DNA of 64,000 nt from Simiduia aestuariiviva. Its GTDB lineage: Bacteria > Pseudomonadota > Gammaproteobacteria > Pseudomonadales > Cellvibrionaceae. The translations under genes and the position numbers were made by a program. Location: assembly GCF_014192475.1 (NCBI RefSeq), contig NZ_JACHXZ010000003.1, forward strand, positions 496,001 through 560,000. Reading direction: 5' to 3'. The notes beneath the pieces are model-generated. The model had not been told where the DNA came from, did not search any database, and saw only the letters and a program-made list of their open reading frames with translations. Below are positions 1 through 7,512 of the stretch, piece after piece (positions within the stretch are counted from its first letter, which is position 1; the number at the start of each line of letters is the position of its first letter).

Positions 1-420
1 TTCAGTCCAGGCGCCACCGTGTAAAAACGGCACACTGAATAAACTAAAGAACCCGCTGTCGGTTACACGCACGCTGCGCAACTCCGGTAGCACATCGGGG
101 TTATCGCTTTGAATCGCCTGCCCGGTGCGAAACATCGCCGCCTGCGCGCGCGGAATAGCACCGGTGCGCAGATGCATGGCATCTTGATAAGTGATTATGG
201 TGCTGTAGTCATCCCAGGTATCCGGCCCCTGACTCCACAGTTGCACCGCGTGCAACTGATCGCTGCGCTCGGCAGCGGGGTTAAAGGCCATTACCTGGTA
301 AATATTCAGGGAGGTAATAGTAATACCGATACCAATGGAAATCGCCAGCACCATCAGGGCCGACAGCACCGGTGTCTTACGAATACTGCGCCAGCCCATG
401 TCGAGATAGTAAAAAAACAT
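1..420 (-). CDS. ABC transporter permease, MacB/FtsX type (partial, cut by window edge)
   Basis: Only the first 140 codons are in the window; the gene runs off the left edge. It begins with a short cytoplasmic segment (MFFYYLDMGWRSIRKTP), then one hydrophobic helix at about residues 19-38, then a periplasmic stretch ending in a DSGFFSLFSVPFLHGG motif. That matches the N-terminal periplasmic core domain of MacB-type permeases (family knowledge). The start is set by a strong AGGAGG ribosome site at 425-430, eight bases after the stop of the ATPase gene. It is the fourth gene of a sigma-54-controlled exporter operon. It would form the inner-membrane part of an exporter with the upstream ATPase and HlyD-type adaptor. 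The substrate is unknown. Confidence 0.85.
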   Translation of the reverse strand, partial: MFFYYLDMGWRSIRKTPVLSALMVLAISIGIGITITSLNIYQVMAFNPAAERSDQLHAVQLWSQGPDTWDDYSTIITYQDAMHLRTGAIPRAQAAMFRTGQAIQSDNPDVLPELRSVRVTDSGFFSLFSVPFLHGGAWTE

Positions 421-428
421 AGTGCCTC

Positions 429-1145
429 CTACGCTGGTTCAGCAGTGGTGGAAGTCGTCGAGCGACTCTTCTGGTAGGAGGTAAAGTCGCACACCTGCCC
501 ATCGACAATTTGCACGTTGCGCTGTGCGCGGCGCGCTAGCTCAGGGTCGTGCGTTACCATGATGATGGTGGTTCCCGCTTGATTTATATTTTCCAAAAGC
601 TCCATCACCTGACGCGCCATCAAGCTATCTAGGTTACCGGTGGGCTCATCCGCCAATAGAAATCGGGGCTCGCCAGCCAAGGCCCGGGCAATGGCAACGC
701 GCTGCTGTTGACCACCGGAGAGTTGTGGAGGCAAATGCTTTAGCCTGGAGGCGAGCCCCACCTGCTCTAGTGCCTGCTCGACGCGGCGCTTGCGCTCTTT
801 GCTGTCAAACCCGCGATAGCGCAGTGGCACCTCGATATTTTCAGCGAGATTCAAGTCGGGAATTAAATTAAAGCCCTGAAAAATGAAGCCGATTTTTTCA
901 TTGCGAATGCGAGCGCTTTCGTTGTCGCTCACGCTTGATACGTCGACGCCATCAAGCAAGTATTCACCCTGACTAAAGCCCTCTAACAAACCCGCAACAT
1001 TGAGAAAGGTTGTTTTACCGGAACCCGATGGCCCCGTCACCACCACAAACTCACCCTCAGACACCTGCAAATTGAATTCCCTTAGTGCATGGGTCTCCAC
1101 CAGCTCGCTCTGGTAAACCTTGCTAATATTCTTCATAGACAACAT
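429..1145 (-). CDS. ABC transporter ATP-binding protein, MacB/LolD type
   Basis: This 238-residue nucleotide-binding subunit powers the exporter. Walker A is GPSGSGKTT (about residues 39-47), the signature is LSGGQQQRVAIARAL (about 142-156) and Walker B is FLLADEPTGNLDS followed by the MVTHD switch histidine. The LADEPTGNLDS sequence is typical of the MacB/LolD/FtsE branch. ATPase and permease are separate genes here, unlike classical MacB where they are fused. It lies between the adaptor gene (45 bases upstream) and the permease (8 bases downstream), so it is an operon member. The last 15 or so residues are serine/threonine-rich and not part of the fold. Confidence 0.93.
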   Translation of the reverse strand: MLSMKNISKVYQSELVETHALREFNLQVSEGEFVVVTGPSGSGKTTFLNVAGLLEGFSQGEYLLDGVDVSSVSDNESARIRNEKIGFIFQGFNLIPDLNLAENIEVPLRYRGFDSKERKRRVEQALEQVGLASRLKHLPPQLSGGQQQRVAIARALAGEPRFLLADEPTGNLDSLMARQVMELLENINQAGTTIIMVTHDPELARRAQRNVQIVDGQVCDFTSYQKSRSTTSTTAEPA

Positions 1146-1190
1146 AGTGCTTTCCCTATTGATTCGGCCGCGTTGCGGTCGTTTGGTAAT

Positions 1191-2450
1191 TTAATTGACT
1201 TGAACTTCACTGGCGCCATCGAACACCTGCAGATCAGACACCACCCATTCGTCGCCCGCGCTGCCGCCGGCAATAACTTCCACATGGCTCATACTGCGCG
1301 CGCCCAGCTCTACTGGAATGCGCAACAGCCGATTGCCCTGTCTGACATAGGCCACAGAGCCACCACTCGACAAAAACGCCCCGCGTGACACCATCAGCAC
1401 ATTGGCGCGGTGCTCTAACAAGATGCGCGCCGACAATCGTTGGTTTTGGCGCAACTTCAGCCCAGCGTCATGTTCAAAGCGCACCCGCGCAGTCACTTCG
1501 CGGTTGCGCACTTCAGGCGACAGGGATGCCAACTGCCCCAGAATTGTGGTGCCACCTATATTGAGCTCCACGTCCATGCCTAAACCCAGTTCATCTGCGT
1601 AGGTTTCTGGCACCGCAAGTTCCGCTTCAAAGTCTGTCAAGCTCACCACCGTTAGCACCGGCTGGCTGGCTGCCAAGCGGGCTTTTTGCTCGGTTAGCCA
1701 GTTGCCGATAATGCCGTCCATCGGGGCAGTTATATTTAGGGCCGCAACTTTGCGCTGCAACTCGGCAATAACCAACTGCTGACGCTCGACTTCTAGCGCT
1801 TTATTTTCAAGCTCAAAACTCAAGGTATCTTTGGTGAGCTGCGCTTCTTGCTTTGCGTGCTCAAATAACAGTTGGGCTTTGTACAAATCGTCTTTGCTTT
1901 TCTCTAAATCCATTTTACTGATGAGGTTGTTCACCATAAGCTGCTCGGCGCGTCGATTTTCCCGCTGCGCCGCATCGCGATCCACCGCCGCCATATCCAA
2001 GGCTTGGTTGGCCTTTAGCTGATCGCGGCGGGCATTGAGTTTTGCGCGCGCCAGCTCGCCTTCCATACCCGTCAATACCGATTGTTGCTGTTGCAACGCG
2101 TTGGCCAATTCAGGGCTGTCGACGATGGCCAGCACATCTCCTTGCGCGACAGTGTCGCCGGGGTTGCGCAACAGCGTCACCACGCCCGCCTCCGTGCTGT
2201 ATAAAATGGGGGCATTAGCGGCAACAATTTTTCCGCTGGTGGCCACGTCGCGCACCAAGGTGCCTTGCGTCAATCGGGAAAAGCGTAATTCGTCGGCTGC
2301 CATTGATTTGCTTGCACCACCACCGCCGAGCCCTGCCCACACTAAACCACTGACGCACAACACACCCACGCCGAGCAACAACAACGGGCGCAGCTGTTGA
2401 CGTCGACTGGGGGCCAATACCCGATCCTGACCGCTGGTATCGCGAATCAT
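1191..2450 (-). CDS. HlyD/MacA-family periplasmic adaptor (membrane fusion) protein
   Basis: A 419-residue adaptor with an N-terminal cytoplasmic tail, one membrane helix (about residues 22-40), a lipoyl/barrel-sandwich half (ILYSTEAGVVTLLRNPGDTV), a long alpha-helical hairpin rich in Q/K/E (about 115-235), the second lipoyl half (ITAPMDGIIGNW) and a beta-barrel domain. This is the canonical order for adaptors linking an inner-membrane pump to an outer-membrane channel. Its start overlaps the stop of the preceding NTF2-like gene as ATGA. With the downstream ATPase and permease it forms a tripartite-type exporter; no TolC-like gene is visible in the window. Confidence 0.93.
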   Translation of the reverse strand: MIRDTSGQDRVLAPSRRQQLRPLLLLGVGVLCVSGLVWAGLGGGGASKSMAADELRFSRLTQGTLVRDVATSGKIVAANAPILYSTEAGVVTLLRNPGDTVAQGDVLAIVDSPELANALQQQQSVLTGMEGELARAKLNARRDQLKANQALDMAAVDRDAAQRENRRAEQLMVNNLISKMDLEKSKDDLYKAQLLFEHAKQEAQLTKDTLSFELENKALEVERQQLVIAELQRKVAALNITAPMDGIIGNWLTEQKARLAASQPVLTVVSLTDFEAELAVPETYADELGLGMDVELNIGGTTILGQLASLSPEVRNREVTARVRFEHDAGLKLRQNQRLSARILLEHRANVLMVSRGAFLSSGGSVAYVRQGNRLLRIPVELGARSMSHVEVIAGGSAGDEWVVSDLQVFDGASEVQVN

Positions 2451-2980
2451 TGGCTAGCTCCTGTTGCCTGAGATGCGTTTATCACAGATTCCGTGCGCTG
2501 CGGTGCTGCACCTTGCGATGTGGCGCGATGGGCGAAACTCAATACGCGAGTGACGCGCCAGCCCTCGGGCTGCTGCCGCCACACGATTACGAAGTCGGCC
2601 TGCCCCTCACAGCCATCGGCGCCCCGCTTACAAAAACCGTGCACACCGCGCGTGATTGCGCCAAAGTTTGCGATCGGAAATGCCTGAAAAGTTTCAGCCT
2701 GAATGTGTCGGGTGTAGTTACCGCAAGCGTTGTCGCGGGTATTGGCGAGCATGGACGCTCTATCCCAGGTCACCCCGCCTTGGTCGTGGTAGAACTCAAC
2801 ATCAACGGCAAAAAAGCTGCCGTGCTTGGCTAACTGGGCTGGCTCCGCACATCGATTGAAACTGTCGAAGAGTTGCGCATCGAGCGCGCGCATTTGCTCG
2901 GTTAGTGCATCGGCCCAGCTATTGAAGGCCATACCCAAGGCGACAATTGATACGCATGCCGTTGCAAGATTCCATTTCAT
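2447..2980 (-). CDS. Secreted NTF2/SnoaL-like protein, first gene of exporter operon
   Basis: A 177-residue protein with a signal peptide (MKWNLATACVSIVALGMAFNSWA, cleavage after about residue 23) followed by an alpha+beta domain. Its pattern (helical start, FFAVDVEFYHDQGGVTW, FVIVWRQQPEGWRVTRVLSF ending in two beta strands) resembles SnoaL/DUF4440 folds. I choose the ATG at 2980: the longer TTG-initiated frame would begin upstream of the transcription start expected from the sigma-54 promoter at 3029-3044, and AAGG sits about 9 bases before this ATG. Its stop overlaps the adaptor start (ATGA). An enzymatic role is not evident; a periplasmic substrate-handling role with the exporter is inference. 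Confidence 0.7.
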   Translation of the reverse strand: MKWNLATACVSIVALGMAFNSWADALTEQMRALDAQLFDSFNRCAEPAQLAKHGSFFAVDVEFYHDQGGVTWDRASMLANTRDNACGNYTRHIQAETFQAFPIANFGAITRGVHGFCKRGADGCEGQADFVIVWRQQPEGWRVTRVLSFAHRATSQGAAPQRTESVINASQATGASQ

Positions 2981-3028
2981 AGTTATTGCCTTATCCACTT
3001 TGCCAAAACTGGCTCTTTGCAGTGTCAA

Positions 3029-3044
3029 TGCACGCGCTGTGCCA
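3029..3044 (-). promoter_or_regulatory. Sigma-54 (RpoN) -24/-12 promoter of the exporter operon
   Basis: On the minus strand this reads TGGCACAGCGCGTGCA, matching consensus TGGCAC-N5-TTGCA with the diagnostic GG-N10-GC spacing exact. The expected start of transcription is about 3018, leaving a leader of about 38 bases to the ATG at 2980. Candidate activator sites lie 75-150 bases upstream. Confidence 0.82.
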
Positions 3045-3335
3045 GAATAAAATTAACTAATAAAAACAATGAGATAGAAACATTTCTGACCGTAGCCATA
3101 TCACCTGCAGTGTCCGCTAGGGCCCACATTGTGTCCGCGCACCGGATAAGTGTCCGCTGCGGACACTTTTCGCAGCAGTGAAAAGCGACTCCGCTTTCAA
3201 AAGTGCGACGAACAAAAGACAGATTGGCCAGCGAAAAATACGAAACGCAGGAAGGTTCTAACAGCACATCAATGCAGCCAGCGGCTGCGATGCAGGAAAA
3301 CGCATTGCGAAACTATGTGTGCATAAAGCGCGCAC
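3045..3335. other. Intergenic region upstream of the exporter operon
   Basis: Apart from the activator sites at 3111-3168 I see no supported gene here. Short open frames on both strands (for example 3025-3267 minus and 3203-3391 plus) lack ribosome sites and run through the regulatory dyad, so I do not call them. Confidence 0.6.
3111..3168. promoter_or_regulatory. Tandem upstream activator sites (TGTCCG repeats and a perfect dyad)
   Basis: TGTCCGC occurs at 3111, 3132 and 3151, spaced 21 and 19 bases (about two helical turns). The third is half of a perfect 10-bp inverted repeat with a one-base centre (3148-3157 and 3159-3168), core TGTCCG-CTG-CGGACA. The second is followed by an imperfect CGGA half. 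The dyad centre is about 140 bases upstream of the predicted sigma-54 start site, the usual place for an NtrC-family enhancer-binding protein. The binding protein itself is not in the window. Confidence 0.75.
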
Positions 3336-3587
3336 TCACCCAGGGCGGGAACAGCGAGCAGGTGAACGACTCACGCCTTGCTCGCGGCTAGACACTCGAC
3401 GCTGCATGCGACTGAAAATGCCGGTTTCGATACGGTATACCACGGCGTCCTGCCGCTGATCCTGATGCCATTGCGAGAGCTGCTCGTCAAAATGAACCAA
3501 CCCTAAACAAGCCGCAAATACACACAGCATGAGCAAGCCGAATCTTTTCGGTAGCAAACTGGTGAGGCGCGCTTCGCGAATTCCCAT
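3336..3587 (-). CDS. Small single-pass membrane protein, sigma-54 controlled
   Basis: An 83-residue protein of unknown family: basic N-terminus (MGIREARLTSLLPKRF), one membrane helix (about residues 16-32, GLLMLCVFAACLGLVHF), then a polar, arginine-rich tail of about 50 residues. The start at 3587 is preceded by AGGGA at a good distance. The longer frame to 3695 is excluded because it would begin upstream of the start site expected from the sigma-54 promoter at 3688-3703. What supports it as a real gene is that promoter plus an activator dyad at 3798-3811, copying the control of the neighbouring exporter operon. Function unknown; an accessory or signalling role with the exporter is inference. 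Confidence 0.55.
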   Translation of the reverse strand: MGIREARLTSLLPKRFGLLMLCVFAACLGLVHFDEQLSQWHQDQRQDAVVYRIETGIFSRMQRRVSSREQGVSRSPARCSRPG

Positions 3588-3687
3588 ACGGACATCCCTA
3601 TAACTATCGGCAGCAAAATAATGCGCGCTGCATCCAGAGTTCGCAGCGCTGCACGGTAAATCTACTTCACCGCGCCATTGAGCGTAT

Positions 3688-3703
3688 TGCAGCATTCATG
3701 CCA
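3688..3703 (-). promoter_or_regulatory. Second sigma-54 promoter (small membrane protein gene)
   Basis: Minus-strand TGGCATGAATGCTGCA keeps the exact GG-N10-GC spacing and agrees with the consensus except TGGCAT for TGGCAC and CTGCA for TTGCA. Predicted start of transcription is about 3677, giving a leader of about 90 bases before the ATG at 3587. Confidence 0.7.
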
Positions 3704-3794
3704 ATCGTTAATAAGGTGGGATTACGGGGACTTCAGCACAAAAGCGCGCAAAAGCGGTGAGATAAAACCTGATTATTCAATATTGACGGACGCT

Positions 3795-3811
3795 AAGTGT
3801 CCGGTCGGACG
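3795..3811. promoter_or_regulatory. TGTCCG-type activator site for the second sigma-54 promoter
   Basis: TGTCCG-GT-CGGACG: an inverted repeat GTCCG/CGGAC with a 2-base centre, sharing the AAGTGTCCG arm with the dyad at 3148-3168. Its centre is about 128 bases upstream of the predicted start site, nearly the same geometry as the first unit (about 140). Confidence 0.65.
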
Positions 3812-3889
3812 ATATGGGTGACCGCACATTAATAGGATCGAGCCGAACCAACGCAACCAGCGCCCCGCCGTTCAGATCAGCGGTATGAC

Positions 3890-4363
3890 TCAGTGATTGC
3901 CTGCTCGAATAAAATCGAGCGTGAAACCTTTGTCCTTACCGTCACTCACATGCACGCTCAATTGAGCGTCCCCGGTCAATCTATAGGTGATTTGTTTAGG
4001 GAAGTCGTGACCGCTATTTTCAAATACAAAGGTGTTGGCCGCACAGGATGACAAGACAAAGGCAACCGGCAGCGGATTGTGGTTTACTTTGGCGAGGTAA
4101 AAGACTTGATTGGACATACTCAGCAGTCGCAGCGACTCCGAGCTCTGCGGTGCATTCTCAGTGTAGGCCTCGCCCTGCCCTTCAAACGTATCCTCACTGA
4201 CCTGTGTCCAGCGCTCGCGAAACAATTGATCGCCGCTGCGCGACTCCCAAACACCTACCAAGCCCTCCAGCGCCGTCAGTGAGCTACACGGAGTTGCACC
4301 AAAACAGGTGGCCGACAAAAAACCGCAAAGCAATAAGGCAGGTTTCACATTAACTATGTTCAC
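3890..4363 (-). CDS. Secreted DUF6265-like protein
   Basis: A 157-residue protein with a signal peptide (VKPALLLCGFLSATCFGA) and a small beta-rich domain. Recognisable features of the DUF6265 family are LEGLVGVWESRSGDQLFRE at the start of the mature part, the E.L.LLSMSNQVFYLAKV centre and the C-terminal FENSGHDFPKQITYRL motif. No catalytic function is established for this family. The gene stands alone, about 100 bases downstream of the next leftward gene, and is separated from the small sigma-54 gene by regulatory sequence. A periplasmic binding or lipocalin-like role would be guesswork. Confidence 0.75.
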   Translation of the reverse strand: MNIVNVKPALLLCGFLSATCFGATPCSSLTALEGLVGVWESRSGDQLFRERWTQVSEDTFEGQGEAYTENAPQSSESLRLLSMSNQVFYLAKVNHNPLPVAFVLSSCAANTFVFENSGHDFPKQITYRLTGDAQLSVHVSDGKDKGFTLDFIRAGNH

Positions 4364-4420
4364 AATTGACCCCCGTTAGTTCTCTAGATGGTGATACTAG
4401 ACCCAAAGCTAAAGCAGCGA

Positions 4421-4447
4421 ACCCGTTAATTCGTTAACCCGTTAATT
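4421..4447. repeat. Short tandem repeat ACCCGTTAATT
   Basis: The 11-mer ACCCGTTAATT occurs at 4421-4431 and 4437-4447 (period 16), with a CGTTAAC half copy between. It lies in the 108-base gap between the DUF6265-like and DUF3224 genes. It could be a regulator site or chance. Confidence 0.5.
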
Positions 4448-4471
4448 ACGGTTGCCGCCCTCGCCAACGCC

Positions 4472-4855
4472 TCACTCCGGCAGCGAATAGCTGAATCGAT
4501 AGCTGTGCTTGCCGTCGGCAATGTCAATTTCCATAGCGCCCGAAATTCCCGCCAATGCTTCCGCGCCTGAGTCGGGCACAATCTGCACCTTTAATTCCGA
4601 ATGGCCACCGGACATGACGCCGACGTGCATTAAGGTAAAGCTGCCTGCCTTTCCCTCAACCTCACCCACAAACTCTTCCAGTGCTACGTAGCCCGCTGAG
4701 CCCTCCTGCGCGGTGCGCTTGCTGAGCATTTGACCTTTTCCCGAACCAGACAAGGGGCCAGTGTAGGTTTTGTCGATAAGGAGTCGCCCCACCGGCACGG
4801 GGTCTTCCATTTGAGGCGTCAGCTGTACAGAAAAATCGCCCTTGATTTCTTTCAT
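4472..4855 (-). CDS. DUF3224 domain protein
   Basis: A cytoplasmic protein of about 127 residues with no signal peptide. The pattern (FSVQLTPQ, then GRLLIDKTYTGPLSGSGKGQML, YVALEEFVGEVEGKAGSFTLMHVGVM, then a SGAMEIDIADGKHSYRFSYSLP end) is that of the DUF3224 family, small barrel proteins of unknown function. Two adjacent ATG codons (4858, 4855) are possible; I choose the inner one because AAGGA is then 7 bases away. No operon partner is obvious; the membrane-protein gene upstream ends 51 bases from it on the same strand. Confidence 0.8.
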   Translation of the reverse strand: MKEIKGDFSVQLTPQMEDPVPVGRLLIDKTYTGPLSGSGKGQMLSKRTAQEGSAGYVALEEFVGEVEGKAGSFTLMHVGVMSGGHSELKVQIVPDSGAEALAGISGAMEIDIADGKHSYRFSYSLPE

Positions 4856-4905
4856 CATTAAATCCTTTTTTCAATTACCGTAAATGATAGGGACACCCTA
4901 AGGCA

Positions 4906-5325
4906 TTAGTCCGGCGCCTTGGGCGCGAACAATTTATAGGCTAGCAAGCCCATAGGTAGATAGGCCACCACTAAGTCCAAGATGCTAAACCAAAGGGGTG
5001 ACGGCAGCATGATCACATTGGTTACACCGCCTGCAAGAAAAGCGACGCTCACCACCATGGCAAAGACAAATTTGTGCGAGGCTGCAATGTTTACCGCCAA
5101 TGCGGCGCCCGCCAAGGTGCCGATCGCATGGGCTAAAAATGGAAAAACAAAGTGCTCGGGCTGAAATAGGGGTAGAGCAGCCGCCAGCGCGTCCATATTG
5201 GACGTATCCACACCCGCAGGCGGTGGCACCAAAGCACTACCCGCCATGATCAGCCCCATATTCACTGCACTGCCAAAAACTAGCCCACCCACCAACGCAA
5301 AAACATTTCGAATTATTGTTTTCAT
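4906..5325 (-). CDS. Four-helix integral membrane protein of unknown function
   Basis: A 139-residue protein with four predicted membrane helices (about residues 7-30, 60-82, 86-108 and 113-133). A proline-rich periplasmic loop (VPPPAGVDTSN) follows helix 1. Small residues and glycines dominate the helices. I do not recognise catalytic or transport motifs. It may be co-transcribed with the DUF3224 gene downstream. Confidence 0.75.
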   Translation of the reverse strand: MKTIIRNVFALVGGLVFGSAVNMGLIMAGSALVPPPAGVDTSNMDALAAALPLFQPEHFVFPFLAHAIGTLAGAALAVNIAASHKFVFAMVVSVAFLAGGVTNVIMLPSPLWFSILDLVVAYLPMGLLAYKLFAPKAPD

Positions 5326-5474
5326 TAAACACTCAAATTGTGTGTTATTTAAAGCAACGACTACGTAATACCGATAGCCAGCTCAGACACCCCCATTGAT
5401 TTAACGCTAACCTTTACCACACTGCAAATCAGAAAATTAATCAAGGTCATCGACTGTGCAGGAAGTGGGGTGCA

Positions 5475-5918
5475 CTAATCGCCTAAAACATATCGCAATG
5501 GAATATGTAATACCTGTGCGCCACCCGTGATTTCTACCAAACCTGCAGCATAGCTGGGTGGACCGAACTTGCCCTGCGCATCATTGGTTGTGCCCACCGC
5601 CTCCAGCGGTACGCCGAGCCAATTAGTGTCGAGTTCGCCGTTGTTGTTTTTATCGTAATAGGCACTGACTACGCAAAATTTGGGTAAAGGTTCCTGCAGT
5701 AGAACCTGCAATTCACCATCAATCACAGTGCCCACAGAAAAGCGCTTGGCTAAATAGGGCCGCTTTAAGTAGCTGCCTGCTGAATCCCACACACTGATTG
5801 CCACTTGACCCTGGCCAGATGCCACCCCAGCAAACACCAATGTGACTTGGGCCTGCACCGCAATTGTCTGAAGCGCTAGGAAACCAGCAACTAAAAATTT
5901 CGAAACATGTTGCCGCAT
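5475..5918 (-). CDS. Secreted DUF2141 domain protein
   Basis: A 147-residue periplasmic or exported protein with a signal peptide ending AVQAQ (about residue 24). The rest is a beta-sandwich typical of DUF2141: GQVAISVWDSAGSYLKRP, then the diagnostic AYYDKNNNGELDTNWLGVP calcium-loop-like motif and NDAQGKFGPPSY. These proteins are widespread in marine Proteobacteria and have no known biochemical role. It is a single gene with 60 bases to the hydrolase gene upstream on the same strand. Confidence 0.85.
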   Translation of the reverse strand: MRQHVSKFLVAGFLALQTIAVQAQVTLVFAGVASGQGQVAISVWDSAGSYLKRPYLAKRFSVGTVIDGELQVLLQEPLPKFCVVSAYYDKNNNGELDTNWLGVPLEAVGTTNDAQGKFGPPSYAAGLVEITGGAQVLHIPLRYVLGD

Positions 5919-5978
5919 GGCGCTTCCTTGTGTATTAACACGCTGTCTATTTGATTACGGTTATAACAATTTAGAGAA

Positions 5979-7484
5979 CTATTTGTCCGTAGAAAACAAC
6001 AATTGCGCGGACAAATCAAAACTGCCATGAAGTACCCCCGAATAGGCCGGCGATGTCACCTGGCTGACCGAGGCCACCAACCGGGATTTCGTGCCCGCCC
6101 TGACGGCGATATTTCTAGCGCGCAATTGCAGACCCGCCGCATCTAAACGGCTAGCTTCCAACGATATACCGATGACTGCGTTAATCTCAGCGTTGGTCAT
6201 TGTGAGCACCGACTCGGTCAAAGACAGTGCCGTGCCGGTCGATGCGATGTGCATGTCTTCTGCGACGACCAACGAATGTTTGATTGTCAGAGATTCTGCG
6301 CTGACATTGTGCAATTCAATATTGGTACAGTTTTCAATGACGATGTGTCGATATTGACCGCTATAACGCCGAGAGGCTTCACCCTTGCAATGCAGATCTC
6401 GAGTGCCAGGCATCAACGAGGACTTGTGGGTGGCCGCTGGCGGTTCAGTTAGCAACACCTGCATGAGGATGTCATTAAATTGCGCAGAATGACTGACCAT
6501 AGGCACGTGCCCAGCGTCAGGCAATATGTGTAAATTTACGCGCGGCATCTGCGCAGCTAACAGCTTGCCCGTTCTCAAGGGTGCCACATTGTCCCTCGCA
6601 CCCCATATAAGATTTGTAGGCACTTGCACTTCGAACACAGCGTTAGCAAAGTTTTCATTCACCAAACTTAAGCCGGCATTGGTATTCGGCGCATTCGTCA
6701 TCAGCATGCGCCACGCCATATTGCTGCGCTGTAATTCGGTGGTTGGATCGTTAAATGTACCCCACTCAACCAGCGATCCACCAAAATCTTTTAGCTTCGC
6801 CATGGCAGCGCGGAGTTCTGTTGGCCACGCCTCATCACCCACGCCGGCATAGCCCATGTGTTTTACAAACGCAGTGCGCTCGAGAATTCCCGCGGCATCA
6901 ACCAACACCAACCGCCGCAACTGACTGGGATATTGCGCTGCGTAGCGCAAACTCACGGCGCCGCCCATGGAGTGCCCGACGATTATCGGGGTGTTTTTGC
7001 TGAATTTGTCCACTGCGGCTTTCACAACGGCAGCATAGTTGGTTGGACTATAGCGACCTTCAGGGACGCCCGAATAACCAAAGCCCGGTAAGTCCAACGC
7101 CAACACGTGATAATTTTGCGCGAGTAACGCGATTTGATGGCGCCAATCCAAGTGTCCGCTTTGCCCCAGACCGTGGATCAATACCACGGTTTGGGTATTG
7201 GCCATCCCGGCCTGCACAATAAGTATCTCGGCATTAAAGATGGGCTCCACAAACACTGTGTATTGAACACCGTTTATTCCATCAACCGGCAGCCCCTTGC
7301 CTCTCGCCACAGGCTGTTGCGGCGCATCTGAATGCCAGGCATCTAATTGCTTCGATACCTGTTGCGCCGCGGCCCCCACCTGTGAGCTCACCTCATCCCA
7401 CCACGATTGCGCGGACAGTGGCTCTGCAACAAACAATAACAATAGGGCACTCGCGACCCAGCGTCCGATGGCGGTTTGCTTCAT
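5979..7484 (-). CDS. Secreted alpha/beta hydrolase with C-terminal beta-solenoid-like domain
   Basis: 501 residues. A signal peptide (cleavage near LSAQS, residue 26) is followed by an alpha/beta hydrolase fold at about 70-350. It carries an oxyanion loop LIHGLGQSG, nucleophile elbow GHSMGG (Ser about 172), acid in WGARDNVAP and base histidine in DAGHVPM. The final 140 or so residues are unusual: short strands rich in I/V/L, N and S repeating at intervals of roughly 20 (IVIENCTNIELHNV, LTIKHSLVVAEDMHI, ALSLTESVLTMTNAEI). This looks like a right-handed beta-helix rather than a hydrolase part. Single-domain relatives end near residue 350. Substrate unknown; an ester or lactone is likely from the fold. 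Confidence 0.82.
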   Translation of the reverse strand: MKQTAIGRWVASALLLLFVAEPLSAQSWWDEVSSQVGAAAQQVSKQLDAWHSDAPQQPVARGKGLPVDGINGVQYTVFVEPIFNAEILIVQAGMANTQTVVLIHGLGQSGHLDWRHQIALLAQNYHVLALDLPGFGYSGVPEGRYSPTNYAAVVKAAVDKFSKNTPIIVGHSMGGAVSLRYAAQYPSQLRRLVLVDAAGILERTAFVKHMGYAGVGDEAWPTELRAAMAKLKDFGGSLVEWGTFNDPTTELQRSNMAWRMLMTNAPNTNAGLSLVNENFANAVFEVQVPTNLIWGARDNVAPLRTGKLLAAQMPRVNLHILPDAGHVPMVSHSAQFNDILMQVLLTEPPAATHKSSLMPGTRDLHCKGEASRRYSGQYRHIVIENCTNIELHNVSAESLTIKHSLVVAEDMHIASTGTALSLTESVLTMTNAEINAVIGISLEASRLDAAGLQLRARNIAVRAGTKSRLVASVSQVTSPAYSGVLHGSFDLSAQLLFSTDK

Positions 7485-7512
7485 CTCACTCTCTTAAATG
7501 GGCCACAGGCCA

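Noticed and set aside
3025-3267. 80-codon minus-strand frame overlapping the exporter promoter
   Set aside because: It covers the sigma-54 promoter and activator dyads, lacks a ribosome site and shows no recognisable domain.
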